Shown: positions 10,595 through 23,407, numbered from the stretch's first letter. The stretch: 64,000 bases of DNA from Setomelanomma holmii (GCA_010015745.1 ML978249.1:62001-126000), one strand, 5' to 3'. Made by a program: numbers and translations. The notes: generated by a model not told the origin, from the letters alone.

Positions 10595-12390
10595 TTTCAA
10601 ACGAACTGCATGTACACGAGGAAGTCGGCAGCGTGCGTTGAGCAACGTGCGCGGATACGTCGAGTCCAGACAGCGCGGCAATTTTCGAAGAAATTCTGTT
10701 CTCAATTCCTAGTTTGTGAACTTCCCCGCACACGCCAGCGATGGCTGTGGAATGCTGTGCTCGTGTGTCAAGTGGCGAATATCCGCTAACGCAAGGCTAG
10801 TCGGGTGATGGTGGTTAGACTTCGACTTCGGCAATACGGTGATGGCGTTGCGATGTGTCGCTGTGTGGGTTCCCGGGAGTAATACCCAGATCGGGCGAGC
10901 GAATGGGAATGCATCGGGGCGGGAGCGAGTGTTAGCAGCGCGCCCCACACGGCGGAACGGTCAGATGTTTCGATGACCGCAGACAGCCCGTCTTAGGTGC
11001 AGCAGTGCCAGTCTGGGCTCTCAAGAAGGGGAGCGAGGAAGGGGAGGTGCGTCAAGCTGTAGCTGCCTGGGGCGCGATTGGCCGGCAACAGAGGCGATCT
11101 GCACGTCTTTCGAAGGTTGTGTGCTCGACGGACCGTTTCGCAAGTTTGGGAGCGCATGTTTCTGGCGAGATCAATAAATCAAGGGCAGTCGCACAGCAGC
11201 GACGATTTGGCAACGCTCGGCTGATGGTGGGGTGAATGGCTGCTCTGTGGAAGGAGCGCCTGCTTGCACCTGCCGCTGTGCCATGTTTACCGTGTCGTTT
11301 GGGTAGTCGCGGCTGACAAAGAGCTACTTCAATCTAATTCTCACAACGCTCCCCTCGCTGGAACACAGCCAACATTGTTGTCGTCCGGTGTCGGTCGAGC
11401 TGACAACACACAAGGGTGCGTGTTTTGGTGGGATGGCCGCCCAGTCGTCGCCAGGGCAGAAACGGTGGCGACAGTCATGTGTGTCCAGGGCTCCCGGCTA
11501 TGGTTCCAAGGTTAAGTTATCGGGAGCATGCAGCATCGACGCGGTCAGTGGTCAAGCCTCAGCGAGCAGTGACAGCGGCGGTGAGGGGCGGCATGGAGAT
11601 CATGGAATAAATCTGTGCATCCCCTCGCGGTTGTCCATGTCGATTGATTGCGGTGCGAGGCACAATGACGCGCGATGTTGGATGAAACAGCGGAATGCTG
11701 TTTGGGAGGTGCAGTGTCATCAAGACGCTCGGCACACCGAATGCGCTGTCCGCCCGCTTAGCAGGCCAGGCAGTGTCGTCCGCGTCCAAGGATGCACAAG
11801 CTGGCCCTCTGCCTCGACGCGTGGGGACTTTTGCCAGCAAAATAACGTGCCCGAAGTACATCTCGCTGCTTTGGCGCACCGTCGGTCGTGCATCCGCGGG
11901 CTGATAGGCAAGCTGGTCACGCTGGCGCATATCCTTTCTCCCCTCCGTCCACTGCCTGCTGCCCTCGTGCTAGGTGAGACGTCGTTAGTCGCCTGCATTG
12001 CATTGTGCCCCTCTCTGCGCCGACGCTCTGAGAAATCCGACGACAAAAGTTGTACCACGGCCCTGCCAACCTCGCCCAGCGCGCCCACACGCCGCCAGAC
12101 GCTCACTACACGCCCAATCGCTCCATTCGCACCGGCATGCATCCGCTGTAGGCCGGCTGCTGCCCACAAGCCGCTCCGTTGCTCTCGCTGCCCTTGCACC
12201 GTGCCCGTCAGCGCCCACACAGCACCGCCAGCTCGACACACCAGGCCTCAACTGCACCTTCCGGACTGCCCTGCCGGCTCATGATGGTTATGGGAGCAGT
12301 TGGCTCATAGCAGCTTTCATCTGCCCACGGGCAATCGCCCTTATTCCCGCCGCGACGGGCCCACATCGCTGACGACGGGGCCTGCACCGA
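10595..12390. other. 1.8-kb gene-free leader/promoter upstream of the Rim15-like kinase
   Basis: No ORF here shows a recognisable domain. The longest plus frame (11388-12284) is a low-complexity by-product of GC-rich DNA and overlaps competing frames on both strands. The segment is best read as the 3' flank of the TUDOR gene followed by an extended promoter and 5' leader of the kinase. Several upstream ATGs occur in the last 600 bases, so upstream ORFs are possible. Confidence 0.5.
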
Positions 12391-15300
12391 ATGTACGCGC
12401 AGCAATCCACCAACGCAATGGCCGACGAGACGAAGCCCGCCACCCTGCTGCCACCGGCAGTCACAGCCTTGAAGCAGGAGGCGGCCAGCTCGAGCAACCA
12501 GCGCGTGGCCATGGAGCGCTCTGTTAGCCAGGACATGCGAGAAGAACGCGAGGACCTCAAGGAGGCTGCCGAGCACAGCTTGAACATCATCATGGACCTC
12601 GACCTGGAGAACAAGATACGCTATGTCACGCCATCGTGGAAAGACGTCATTGGGTCCCCGCCCGAGGAAGTCGTGGGGAAGTCGGTCATGGAGATCATCT
12701 ACGGTGGTGCAGACGGCTTTGCAGAGACAATTGAGTCGGTCAAACAATATGATTCGCGAAGCCACCTTGTCCGCTTCTCTGTGCGCTTAGGACCTCGTTC
12801 TGTGTTGAGAAAGCGACGATCGAGGCCTGCTGCAGAAGAAACGCCAGAACAAGCACCACAATCGCCTACAAATGCAGACCAGGAAGAAGAGCAGGTCTTG
12901 AACCTCGAGGCACAGGGTATCATGATCTACGACCGGACGACGGGAGCTGAAAGCCATGTAGGTTTAACGCAATACTAACAATATCAGCACGCTGACCATT
13001 GCAGACCATGTGGATGATTCGACCTTCTGTCCTCCGCGAAGTGACCATTGACCTGCCAGAAGTGCTGGTGGAGTCGTTGGGAGTCGGAGCAGAAGTGCTG
13101 GCCCACTACCTCACCGGCCTCGCTGAGCAGGGCGCCAGTGATCCTCGAAATCACCCACCACCGTTTCCGGTCCTCTGTCGTATCTGCGAGCGACAGATCA
13201 CACCTTGGTGGTTCGAGAAGCACTCGGAACTCTGCCTCCAGGAGCATCGTGCCGAAATGGACGTCCAGATGGCTCAGGAGACATTGTCTGAACACCGCAA
13301 CGCTATCGTGAAGGTGTTGGACACGCTCGAGGCTCAAAGCCAGCGCTCGCGAGCTTCCTCAACGGACCTCGTACAGCCCAGTCAGCCTGTAGAATACAAG
13401 GGCATGGTCATTCACCCGTCCTCCACGCCATCTTCAGGGACGCCGTCTGGCCGCAACTCTCCCGCCTCACCACCGTCCCGATCAAAGGAGCGATCAGAAC
13501 GGTCGTCTGGTTTTGGTCATCATCGTGCACGATCTTTCGCCGTCCGCAGACCTCTCGCCCGCATCGTTGAGCTGGTCCTCGATCTTTGCGACACTGCACT
13601 TGAGATCAACACCCCTGCCATCAAGGACGTCGCTCGTGGGCAGTCCGCTGCTGAGATTCGAACGCAGTCGCCCCAATCTGAGAATCGTATATCTCAAGTC
13701 TTGCAATGGCAATCGCCCACCTCAGGTTCATCGGACCACAGCGAAGGGTTGAAGCAGCTGTGTGAGGACACCAACAAACTTGCCAAAGCCAAGATCGATG
13801 CCGTTACACGACACCGACGAGTTCTTGAGTACTCGGAACGTCTTCGAATCGAGTTTGACGTTTTGGTTCAAGAGTGTATCGAGGCTGCCATCGTCAAAGC
13901 TGCCCGTATTGCTGCTGGTGAAGACAGTTCTTCCGAGGAGGAACGTATCGAGGACGAAACGTCAACAGACGGCCATGATATTCCTGCTGGTGAAGATGGT
14001 CTCTTCCCTGGATCTTTCGACGGTCCATCCGCCATGGCGCAAGCTTTGCGGAACGCGTCAGAATTCTCCTTACCCGCTCGAGTTGGACGCAGGGAGTCTT
14101 CTGTCGCGGGGTCGAATCGCTCGGACAGCCCCAGGGGAACTGCAACGCCACGCTCTCACGCCGGCGCGATAAGCATCTCCACGCAGAACAAACGACAGTC
14201 AATGCATTTCGAGAGCGACGCAGGTGCGGAGAGCGACACGAGCGTGCACTCATCAGTTCTATCTGGTCCACGAAGAGCAGACTCACCAGCAGCCGAGATG
14301 AGCTTGAGCCGGGTAGCCAGCTCGCGAGAGCGCAAGCGTAAGAGCTTAGTCCTTCCCAGCGTCATGTCAAGTCGACAGCAGTCGCCTGCGCGGTCAATGG
14401 TACCACCTTCCTCGCCTCTGCGGACGACCAAGCCGCGCCTTCCCAGCGGAGTCGACGGCCTTCAATCTCCGATCACATCACCGGTCCTCACCACCACTGA
14501 ATTTTCCTCGCCTGCCATGGCCCATGCCTTGAGTCTGAACAGCCATCATCGCCGCCAGTCATCCACGGCTGGCTCTGATGGACCAAGACCGCCTCTCTCG
14601 CCGCGTCTCATCCCGACTACCCAGCCGCAGCCGCGGGCCGTGCCACCCTCTATCAAGGACTTCGAGATTATCAAGCCCATCAGCAAAGGTGCTTTCGGTA
14701 GCGTCTATCTTGCAAAGAAGAAGTCCACGGGCGAGTATTATGCCATCAAGGTCTTGAAAAAGACGGACATGGTAGCTAAGAATCAGGTCACCAACGTCAA
14801 AGCAGAGCGAGCCATCATGATGTGGCAAGGCGAGAGCGATTTTGTTGCGAAACTGTACTGGACTTTCTCAAGCAAAGACTATCTCTACCTGGTCATGGAG
14901 TATCTCAATGGCGGCGACTGTGCATCACTCATCAAGGTTCTCGGTGCGCTTCCGGAGGACTGGGCCAAGAAGTACCTGGCTGAAGTCGTTCTTGGAGTGG
15001 AGCATTTGCATAGTCACAGCATTGTACATCGCGATCTGAAGCCCGACAACCTGCTCATTGACCCCAAGGGCCATTTGAAGCTCACTGACTTTGGTCTCTC
15101 TCGCATGGGAATGATTGGCCGTCAGAAGCGCGCACTCAAGTCTCCTGAACAAGCTCCGGACCTTCTCAAGACTGGTCCATTTCACCGGTCCACATCGGTT
15201 GGGTCCTCCAGATCTGCATCTTTCGATCTCAACCCGTCGCCAAATCAGACACCTGCGATGACACCTGCCCTCGCTGGCGATCTTGGTCAACCATCGTACT

Positions 15301-18300
15301 TCAATCTCAATCGCGAGAGCTCGGCCAGTCGAGATCCGTCTCGCCGCACTTCCGGGCCTCGTAGCGATAGTCAGGACAGCGATGCTTTGCAAGCCATGTT
15401 CCGTCGCTTCTCCATTGCTGATCCAGATGCGTATGGACAGCCAAGAGCCCGTTCACCAATCGAGGAAGAGGGCTATAGCGATGAGGGATCTCCAGACCTG
15501 TACCCAACTATGAGTCAGTCCGCCCTAGCCCAGAACAACACTCCACCGGCTACATCGACAATGCCTCCACCACACATGGCATTGTTTGATCCCGAGGACA
15601 ACAACAGGAAGTTTGTGGGTACGCCTGACTATCTCGCTCCAGAAACGATTGCCGGTAATGGACAGGACGAAGTCAGCGATTGGTGGTCTCTAGGCTGCAT
15701 CCTTTTCGAATGTTTGTACGGATATCCGCCATTCCATGCCGATACTCCAGACGAAGTCTTCCAAAACATCCTGGCTCGGCGGATACATTGGCCCGCTGAT
15801 GACGATGAGGATTACGACATCTCAGACGAAGCCAAAGACCTGATAAACCGCTTGATGTGCTCAGACCCAGCAGAGCGTCTGGGAGCAAACAAGGACGAAA
15901 AGTTTGCCAGCGGAGGTGAGGAGATCAGGAACCATCCATGGTTCGCTGACGTGAATTGGGACACCTTGCGCGATGACGAAGCTTCCTTCATCCCTGCTCC
16001 AGAGAATCCCGAAGACACAGAGTACTTTGATACCAGAGGCGCAGCCATGGCGAACTTTACTCCGGAGTTTGAGGACCAAGTCTCATCACCGGCGGGCACA
16101 CCCAGCGCTGACTATCCAGATCGCCCGCACGATGCCTTGTCCCGAGTGCGCTCCCAAGTCACAGTACAGACCATGAAGCGTGGACTCATTCCGCTCCACA
16201 TTCCTGCGCACGTTCGAGAAGGTCGATCTCGCAGGTTGAGCGAGCCCATGGCTGCCGACGACTTTGGCAACTTCAGCTACAAAAATCTACCAGTGTTGGA
16301 AAAAGCCAACAAGGACGTCATTCAGAAGCTGCGCGCTGAAGCCATGCAGCCGCAGAACAAGTCTGGCTCTGCGCTGCAGTCACCAGGTATCACCTCGCCT
16401 GGTCCGTCGTTGGAGAATAGTCCTATGATTCCAGGCCCGCTGAAGCGAACCCTGTCCACAAACAGAGCTACCGGTAGACCCTCGTCGCCATCCATTAGCG
16501 GGCCAGCGTCATCACCGAGTCGTGGGTCGCAACCATCGTCGCCATTGCTTGTTCAGTTCAGTACGGGACAGCACCATGAACGGCGAAAGACCTCGAGCAG
16601 CTCATCTACCCTGTCTCATTCGACAAGCAATCCCTCTTCTTTGCAGCCTGGTAGCTTCTTCGATCCTTCCCGCTTGTCAGGTCTACGACCATCTCCGGAT
16701 GCTATATCGCCAATCAAGCTATCAAAGACACCGTCTGCAACATCTGGTGGTTACATCGAAAGAGCTGCTCCAAGCCAACGTCAAACTTCTGTCGGACATG
16801 CCAACGCTTCTTCGCCACGAGCTAGGTCGCAGACACTCGGCTCTCAGGAAGATGATGTTGTGCGAGACCTGCTTCCAGTACACCACAAGCGGCGAAGCCA
16901 GGTGCTCGATGTCTCGCCCTCGTCTTCAGATACCGAGGACTCACGTGCCAAGGCTCTCCTACGCGTGCAGCGCAGACGACAGAGCTCGCGCAGACTCTCG
17001 CAAATCAACTTCAGCGATGGCCCCTTTTTCCGCCCTCTCGATGTGCTCATCTGTGAGGATCATCCTGTTTCACGGCTGGTCATGGAGAAGCTGCTTGAGA
17101 AGCTGCGCTGCCGCACGCTCAGCGTCACCAACGGCTCCGAGGCCATTCGCTACGCCATGGGCGAGGTCAAATTTGATGTAATCATGATGGAGTTCAGGCT
17201 CCCACAAGTCAACGGCGCCGACGTTGCTCGAATGATCCGTGACACAAAGAACGCCAACACCCACACCCCAATCGTTGCGGTCACAGGCTACCTCAAGGAG
17301 CTGCAGGCACCACACTATTTTGACGCCCTCATTGAGAAGCCTCCCACGATCGCGAAGCTCACAGATACGTTGGGCAGACTGTGCCAGTGGAAGGCACCAC
17401 CTCCCAATTGGACGCCAACGCAGATGTATCCGTCGATGATGCCTTCCGGTCTGCGACAAGAGTCCACACGCCAGGAAGACAGCCCAACGTCCAACTCCTC
17501 AGGCTTCCCGCCCGTTCCCTCTGGTAGCTACCGAGGCTCGAGTCGAGAAGACTCCATTAGCTCAAGCTTCTTTGGCGACAACGACAGCCGTGCAGGGGAG
17601 GACGTGCCTGTCATAATTGCTCGTCACAACGCCGACGATTGGCGGGAACGGGATATAGCGCGGGCTATGAGTGGCTTGGGGATCTCGGAGGATGCAGCGA
17701 ACGTCGATCCCAAGAACATCGCGCAGCAACGTGATGGGCCACCTGACCTACCCCACGGGGACAATACCGTGACTGCACCCGCTGCGCTCGAGGAAGCAAC
17801 GATCCGCCGCCAGCGGTCTGCTGAGCAGGTTGGGGCCAAACGTCGCCTGCTTGAAACCCGGCGACATGAGTCTGCCGAGTCTGGTGACGACGAAGACGAT
17901 GAGCTTGGACATATTAGTGTTCGCGCACGCAGTCCCAAGATTAGGCCAAAGTCGACCTCCAAGCTTGGCATTGAGATGATGCGCACCAATAGCAGAGGCA
18001 GTGTTATTTCCATCGAGGATATCGGCGTGCCAGACTCGGCACTCCCTTCCTCTCCACCTCCAGCGATCACGGAGGACCGTGTGGCAGAAGAACGCGAAGC
18101 AAACTTGACAACTCCCGAAGTGCCACCCATGTCGCTCACACCGCCTGAGCTTTTCTCCACCCCAGGCGACGCAGTAGCCGAGTTTAGTATGGAAACGGGC
18201 AAGCCTTCTATACAAAGCGAAGCCACGACGCCAAAACAGGAAGGAATAACCCCCGATCCTGATCCCACGCCAAAAGCGCATTCGGTTTCCAGCAAGGGTG

Positions 18301-18305
18301 CATAG
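12391..18305 (+). CDS. rim15: Rim15-like AGC protein kinase with PAS-like, zinc-binding and receiver domains
   Basis: Two exons, 12391-12957 and 13005-18305. The 47-base intron (gtaggt, branch tactaac, tgcag) is phase 0; product 1955 residues. Rim15 kinases integrate nutrient signals (TOR/PKA) and promote quiescence through endosulfines. In order: a PAS-like segment (about 45-110, ending with a conserved VRFSVRLGP stretch); a Cys/His zinc-binding motif CRICERQITPWWFEKHSELC (about 250); a disordered Ser-rich region; and a kinase domain (about 740-1170) with SKGAFGSVYLAKK, HRDLKPDN, DFGLSR and GTPDYLAPE. An insert of about 170 residues splits the activation region, as expected for this family. 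A receiver-like domain lies at about 1530-1650 (ICEDHPVSR, MMEFRLPQVNGADVARMI, IVAVTGY, IEKPP). At the phospho-acceptor site Glu replaces Asp (codon 17190-17192). A second ATG at 12418 (MADETK) could also serve as start. Confidence 0.95.
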
Positions 18306-18957
18306 AATGCATGCACTGCTACACCGACACCGCGCATACCTTCTTTGTCAGAATGCTTGTATGAGTTTACGTTTGAGTGTGGCTTTCGAAGTAAGAAATA
18401 ATAGCATGGTGTTGGAGGTGTTTTTACGGTAGCGCACTGGGATACAGATTGTCTTTTACGTCTTTTCTCGGGAGTGGTGGACAGTCTGCACACACTTTGC
18501 ATTTACGGGCGCCTTGTACTGCGTCTCCAGTTGGACTGGATGACAGTATCGCGCCGTACGCTTCTTTTCTTTTCGACTTGTCATATATTTTTACAATTTG
18601 TTTTCTTACGTCTGCAGTCTTCCTGGTGGAGAGGAGACCCTAAATTGGGATGGTGCATGGGAGGCACCCACTTATCGTTCGCTTTATACCCGCCGCTCGC
18701 TCTTACACTTCACCAGATTGTTTTGGTGTACCATACAAACTTGGACTTGGATTCTGGGGACGAAACATTTCATTTGTTGAGATAGCCTGGGAGCTCGAGA
18801 AGAGCCGAGCATTGCTGGATAGCAGACGAGTAAGAGAGGAAAGCACATGGCAAAAATGGAACCCATCCGCCAAAGCGAAAGAATGTGCACTGCCCTCATG
18901 TTCCTGACCTCGTACGGCCCTCTCATCATCCCCAATTCCACGCCCCTCCGCCTTGGC
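18306..18957. other. Convergent intergenic region
   Basis: This stretch holds the 3' flank of the kinase gene and of the oppositely oriented gene that ends at 18958. It is T-rich on the plus strand. Short ORFs overlap in all frames and none is credible. No repeat is seen. Confidence 0.6.
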
Positions 18958-19660
18958 TTATCCCACTTTTGCCGCCACACTCTCACCTCCCTCACCCAAT
19001 CCTCTCCCCTTCTCCAGAACCCTTCCCTTCGTTATTCTCATCTTGAGCCTCTCCCGCTGTACTCTCCTCTCCTCCCGCCCAGCGCAGAACTTCTTCCATC
19101 GCTCTTGGCTCGTCGATTTCTTCGCTTCCAGATCCTGCTTATTGCGCATGGCGACTTCGTACCGAATGAGTGAGTGCTTGGCGCGTTGTTCGGCCATGCG
19201 GAATTCGTGGATCCGGATTTCGAGGGCGCGTTTGGAGGGCGCCGGCTTGGAGTCGATGTCGGCATTCGTGTCGCCTGCTTCGGTGGTGGGGGCAGTGGCA
19301 TGGTCGTCTGCATCCACTCCGGTGCCGATAGCGTTGTTGTCGTAGAGACTGTCCTCGGGGTGCAGCATATCTCTATACTCCTCGTGCTCTGAGTTCGCGA
19401 GGGTGAGGAGGTCCAGGTGGTATTCGCGCGTGCGCTGCTCTGAGCCTGTGGGCTGTTAGTTGTGAGACCGGATGTGGTATGGGAAGAGCTGAGGATGGCG
19501 TACGCTTGAGTCTGTATACGCTACCTTTCAGCAGGATGATGAGACGGGTTTGGAAGGATTGTGGTGGCATTGTGTTGTGGGTATATCGGCAGTTGTTTGT
19601 GGTAGAGGTGGTCGAGGCAGCGAGCTTGGTAGAGTTTGCAAGTGAGGGTGAGGTGGCCAT
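18958..19660 (-). CDS. Uncharacterised basic coiled-coil protein
   Basis: Two exons on the minus strand, 19525-19660 and 18958-19445, with a 79-base intron (gtagcg...cacag) in phase 1. The product has 207 residues. It starts MATSPSLANSTKLA; the splice joins LIILLKG to SEQRTREYHLDLL. The C-terminal half is highly charged and predicted helical (RALEIRIHEFRMAEQRAKH, then KKSTSQERWKKF), consistent with a coiled coil rich in Lys/Arg. I do not recognise a domain. The frame closes only with this intron, which supports the model. The gene converges with the kinase gene and is co-oriented with its neighbour at 19819. Confidence 0.65.
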
Positions 19661-19818
19661 GGAAAGTAGAGGGTCAAAGTAAGACTGAGATCAAGCTGAT
19701 ACTGCAACCTTGGATTCCGCTAACCCACGCGACAGAACGACCGAACAACTCGCACTTCATCGCTTACATGTCGTCTCCCCATTACCTCAAAAGCTCACAA
19801 GCAGATTTCAAAAGCTTG

Positions 19819-20608
19819 TCATGCTCGGTCTACCATGTCCTTATCCTCGTTCTCGTTCTCCTCCGTAATCGTCGCCATGCCCGCTCTCTCGCGTCTGCAA
19901 CTCATGACACCCATCACCAACGCCCAGACATTCACTCGAGCTTGGTCGTCTGTCGTAGGTGCGTGCGCTCCACCTGTTCCCTCTGTGTTCGTATCTCCAT
20001 CAGCAAGCGCCATCTTTTCCATCTCCTGAGTCAGACCGCTATCATCCCTACTCAATGCTTCTTCCACTTTGGCAGCTTCCTTTTCGTCGGTGCTCTTTCC
20101 GTAGATCAGCGTTGCCGAGATGTACAGACGAAGTAAAACATACTTTGAGATAAGCTCTGTAAGCTTTGCAGCGCTCACACGCACATCCGTCAGTCAGGTC
20201 ATCTATTTCACTGGCGACACAATTTGTAATGATTTTGCGGACCCTTTGCCTCATGGCGCCTGGCTGTTGCGAAGGCGTGATGCGAGCTTGCCCCATTCGT
20301 CCGCCATGACCTCCGAGACCCCGACGCCGACTGCCAGAGGTAGAAGGGAGAAACAGGCCTCTGCCACGGCGGTTGTTGAGCGGTTGATGCCCGGCATGTT
20401 GCAGGTAAGGACCGGCATCTCTTCTCATGCGTTCCTGAATCGCGCGGTGTTGTGCGTAGATAGCGTTGGCTCTTGATCTGGCCTGCGCGAGTCTGTCTTC
20501 GGGTGGGGTATTTTCGAGTGTCATTGCGAGTAGTGCGGAGGGAAGGAGGTGGGGTTGTGTTGAGGGTGGAAAGCCGGAAGGTGCGATATTGGTGTTTGCA
20601 CGTGCCAT
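19819..20608 (-). CDS. Uncharacterised protein with Arg/Gly-rich N-terminal half
   Basis: Two exons, 20144-20608 and 19819-20094, joined by a 49-base phase-0 intron (gtatgt...aag). The product has 246 residues and starts MARANTNIAPSG. The N-terminal half has helical DRLAQARSRANAIYAQHRA and a Gly/Arg-rich stretch (NNRRGRGLF, RRRGLGGHGGR). A Cys cluster DGCACERCKAYRAYLK precedes the splice. The second exon is acidic and ends with Glu/Asp-rich residues. The acceptor ends AAG, which is less usual, so the splice is provisional. No family recognised. Confidence 0.55.
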
Positions 20609-21699
20609 GCTGGGTCGAAGTGAGAGTGAGGCAACACAACGCAAGACGTGAGAAAGACGCGAAGATAGACGGAGATAAGCTTCAGATCTTTTCCCTTTCA
20701 GCGTGCTAGGCCTTTGGAAACGCTCAGGTTATTATTGAGTGCGCCACCTACCGCTATCGCGACCATCTTGCTTGTCCTGCGACTTGTATCTTTTCTATTC
20801 CTTTCAGCGGCTGATCTGCTCCCGCATACAGTTCATGACACCTTCAAGAAGCTCCTTCGCCTATACATGCCTCTCTCCGTCTTTCAAAGAGGTGTCAGCG
20901 TCAATTGCTCTATCAGCTCTTCTGGATCAACTCTGACTTCTGGGGCTGATCGAAGCGCTAACTCATGCTGAGATTGTGACGGCGGGGTAGGAAGAACGTG
21001 ACTGAAAGTCGTTCCATTTCTTCTGGGTACACGTTCGCTAGAGCCGTTGAAGGTGGCACTACATACAAACATGTTTGCAGCCAGTCTTCAAGGTCGACGA
21101 GGTACATTCATGTCACTCAGCTATTCCTTCTGTGGGTGTTGCAGAGACGAGGTTGATGCATGGGTTCTGGCAGCAGGGATGCATCCTTTCGCGCTTGCCC
21201 CATCCTGGACGCGGGGCTTTACGCACTGACCGATACCGTCACTTCTACAATCTACCGCCGCACAAACCCAATTCACAAGCGAGCAGTAGGACCATCGCCC
21301 AATGCTAGGGTAAGAAGAATCTCCAGAATCACTACCGAGCAAGAACAATGGCATGCACAAGGAAAGCACATCGCAGGGTTCCCTCGACGTCATTGTTGCT
21401 GTGGCGCAGCTCCCACGATAAGGCGCAGCATGCACATCATCAGGACTTCTGATATCCCTCAAATCGTGATACCTTCATCAATCCAACGGTCGCTGATCGA
21501 ACAGGGCTTCGAAACTGAGTCGTAGCAACAATGTTGACTTCTCTACCTCAAGCAATCGCGTGGCTGTTAGCCGAGGACACTTGGAGAGAACCTCCTCTAA
21601 TCATCAGGATAATGATCGATTTCGTAGGAAACAGTGGTTTCCTCTCAACTCTATTTTCTGGTATGGCTGAAACCCTCACCTAGCCCACAGACGATTTCC
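20609..21699. other. Intergenic, no firmly supported gene
   Basis: An ORF at 21160-21525 (plus) lacks any family pattern. An ATG at 21531 opens 43 codons that run to a GTATGG possible donor at about 21660, close to the membrane protein gene. The only nearby acceptors do not give a frame that joins it, so I left it out. The segment otherwise serves as the shared upstream region of two divergent genes. Confidence 0.45.
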
Positions 21700-23148
21700 A
21701 TGCACTCTGAACAGGCCAAACGGAGGCAACACCAACCACCAAGAGCTGGGCTGACACAATTTTCAGCGCTCACCCGTTTATTATGGTCTATTCTTTCGGA
21801 ACTCAAAACGGGATGCCGCCCAACTGCCTTCTACGTGCCTCTTGCAAGCGCGATTCTTGGCCTCATCTTCACGTTCCGAGCGCTGGAAACAAACTCGATC
21901 AGTCTGCCCAGCACCCAGGAATACGAGACTACATGCCCTGAGAACAGCCGCAGGACTCAAAGCGCAGTCTGGGTCAAACTTTTTGCTGCTACCGTCACCA
22001 CGATGTGCATTCAAGGACACGCAGGATCGCTAGCAGCTGGCGACTCACTATCGTGGCGATGGGAACTATATCGGCTGCTTCAGATCTTGATCAGTCCGTT
22101 GACGTCGGTTGTGTCATTCTTGGAGATGGCGTGGTACGGCTTCATCGATCTCCTCGCCATCACGCCAGGCACGTGGAGGAAGAACGTCACGTTGCGATAC
22201 CGACTGGCTAGATTTTGCCACTGCTGTTTGGACACAGACGCAATGCCCCGCTTGCATCTTCAATTCGTCAATCCGGAGCATCTCAAACACGTGTCTTTGC
22301 AACGAGATCTCAAATGGTTCGGCCGTGTGCTCATACTTGTGGTTCTATCAGCTCAGTACCTACAAGCTGGGCTTCTTCTTACGCGCCGCATCCTCACTGG
22401 CACCGCGGCAACCATCGACTACGCTATGTCCTTTCTTGTTCTCTCTGGGCTTATTGCCTTGTTTCGATCTCTAGCAATCTCGCTCGCTCATTCCGCCTGG
22501 CAACTCGATCCCGACTTTCTGCCCTGCGCGGAAAAGGAATGCCAATTACCCAGCTGCAGAACGTTCAAGAAAGAGCAAGGCTTTCCCCACCCAATTGGCC
22601 TCATCCTATATGGATACAATTTCACCACAACACCACGAAGAGTATTAGACTGGCTTGCTGCTGGCTATGCTCAACTGGAGATTGTGACGCATCACAGGAG
22701 CGGAGTCAAAAGTCATATGTCCACCATGTTCGGTTTGCAGATAATTTGGCGCTTCACGATTTACGTACTCATCTTTTGGAGTATGTGGTCCGAGAAGCCC
22801 TCGAACGACGAGAAGCTAGCAGAAGAAAGCGTTTCAACCACTAACCCGATCGAAGATGCACTACCACAAACAACATCGGCATACCCCGAGCATACGGTGG
22901 CCCCCAAGTCGTACTCCTACCTACTGTGGAGGGCTCTATTCTTTGCCGTCGCTTCTATGATCGGATGCATGTTGTTGGCGTGTGCATTGATATTAGCTCT
23001 CGTGCACATCTGGTATTTAACTGGACCCTGCATCACCATGTATGTGATGATCGTGTCCGAGACGACGGGATGGAGAGATATCAATGCCACGACGCCTTGT
23101 CCGCAGCTCTGGAAGGACCCGCTGGAGGATGAGCTGTGGTGGTTTTGA
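21700..23148 (+). CDS. Fungal multi-pass membrane protein, unknown function
   Basis: Single long frame of 482 residues from the ATG at 21700; the frame is open further upstream (to about 21634) but without an ATG. About seven hydrophobic segments are visible, including FYVPLASAILGLIFTF, VLILVVLSAQYLQAGLLL, AMSFLVLSGLIALF, IWRFTIYVLIFWSM, FFAVASMIGCMLLACALILA and WYLTGPCITMYVMIV. Between them lies a Cys-containing loop (ALEKECQ-like region about 300 residues in: CAEKECQLPSCRTF). The C-terminus ends ELWWF. Codon use and length make it a real gene, but I recognise no domain; it resembles lineage-specific membrane proteins of plant-associated ascomycetes in layout only. Confidence 0.7.
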   Translation: MHSEQAKRRQHQPPRAGLTQFSALTRLLWSILSELKTGCRPTAFYVPLASAILGLIFTFRALETNSISLPSTQEYETTCPENSRRTQSAVWVKLFAATVTTMCIQGHAGSLAAGDSLSWRWELYRLLQILISPLTSVVSFLEMAWYGFIDLLAITPGTWRKNVTLRYRLARFCHCCLDTDAMPRLHLQFVNPEHLKHVSLQRDLKWFGRVLILVVLSAQYLQAGLLLTRRILTGTAATIDYAMSFLVLSGLIALFRSLAISLAHSAWQLDPDFLPCAEKECQLPSCRTFKKEQGFPHPIGLILYGYNFTTTPRRVLDWLAAGYAQLEIVTHHRSGVKSHMSTMFGLQIIWRFTIYVLIFWSMWSEKPSNDEKLAEESVSTTNPIEDALPQTTSAYPEHTVAPKSYSYLLWRALFFAVASMIGCMLLACALILALVHIWYLTGPCITMYVMIVSETTGWRDINATTPCPQLWKDPLEDELWWF

Positions 23149-23407
23149 ATTGCCTCTCTCAGCATGAAAGTCTACTTCATTTTTTCTAAACGATCTCTCT
23201 GGACGGACATCGAGCTTAACACATTAATTTAAGTAGGACATAAGGGAAAGACATTATGGAGGAAAGCACCAAAATATATGAAGCGTACGTCATACATTAC
23301 CGCCTTCCAACGGTCTAGATTTCAGCGACAGCGGCCAAGGCAGTTCATTCGATATACTAAGCTGCGTCGCATTATTTTCAACACATCGAAGGCCTACTTT
23401 TTACGGA

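Noticed and set aside
11388..12284. 298-codon plus ORF upstream of the kinase
   Set aside because: GC-rich low-complexity by-product, no domain, competes with open frames on both strands, no clear start context.
17624..18502. 292-codon minus ORF antisense to the kinase 3' end
   Set aside because: Shadow of a biased codon pattern in a real gene; Ser/Arg-rich with no domain.
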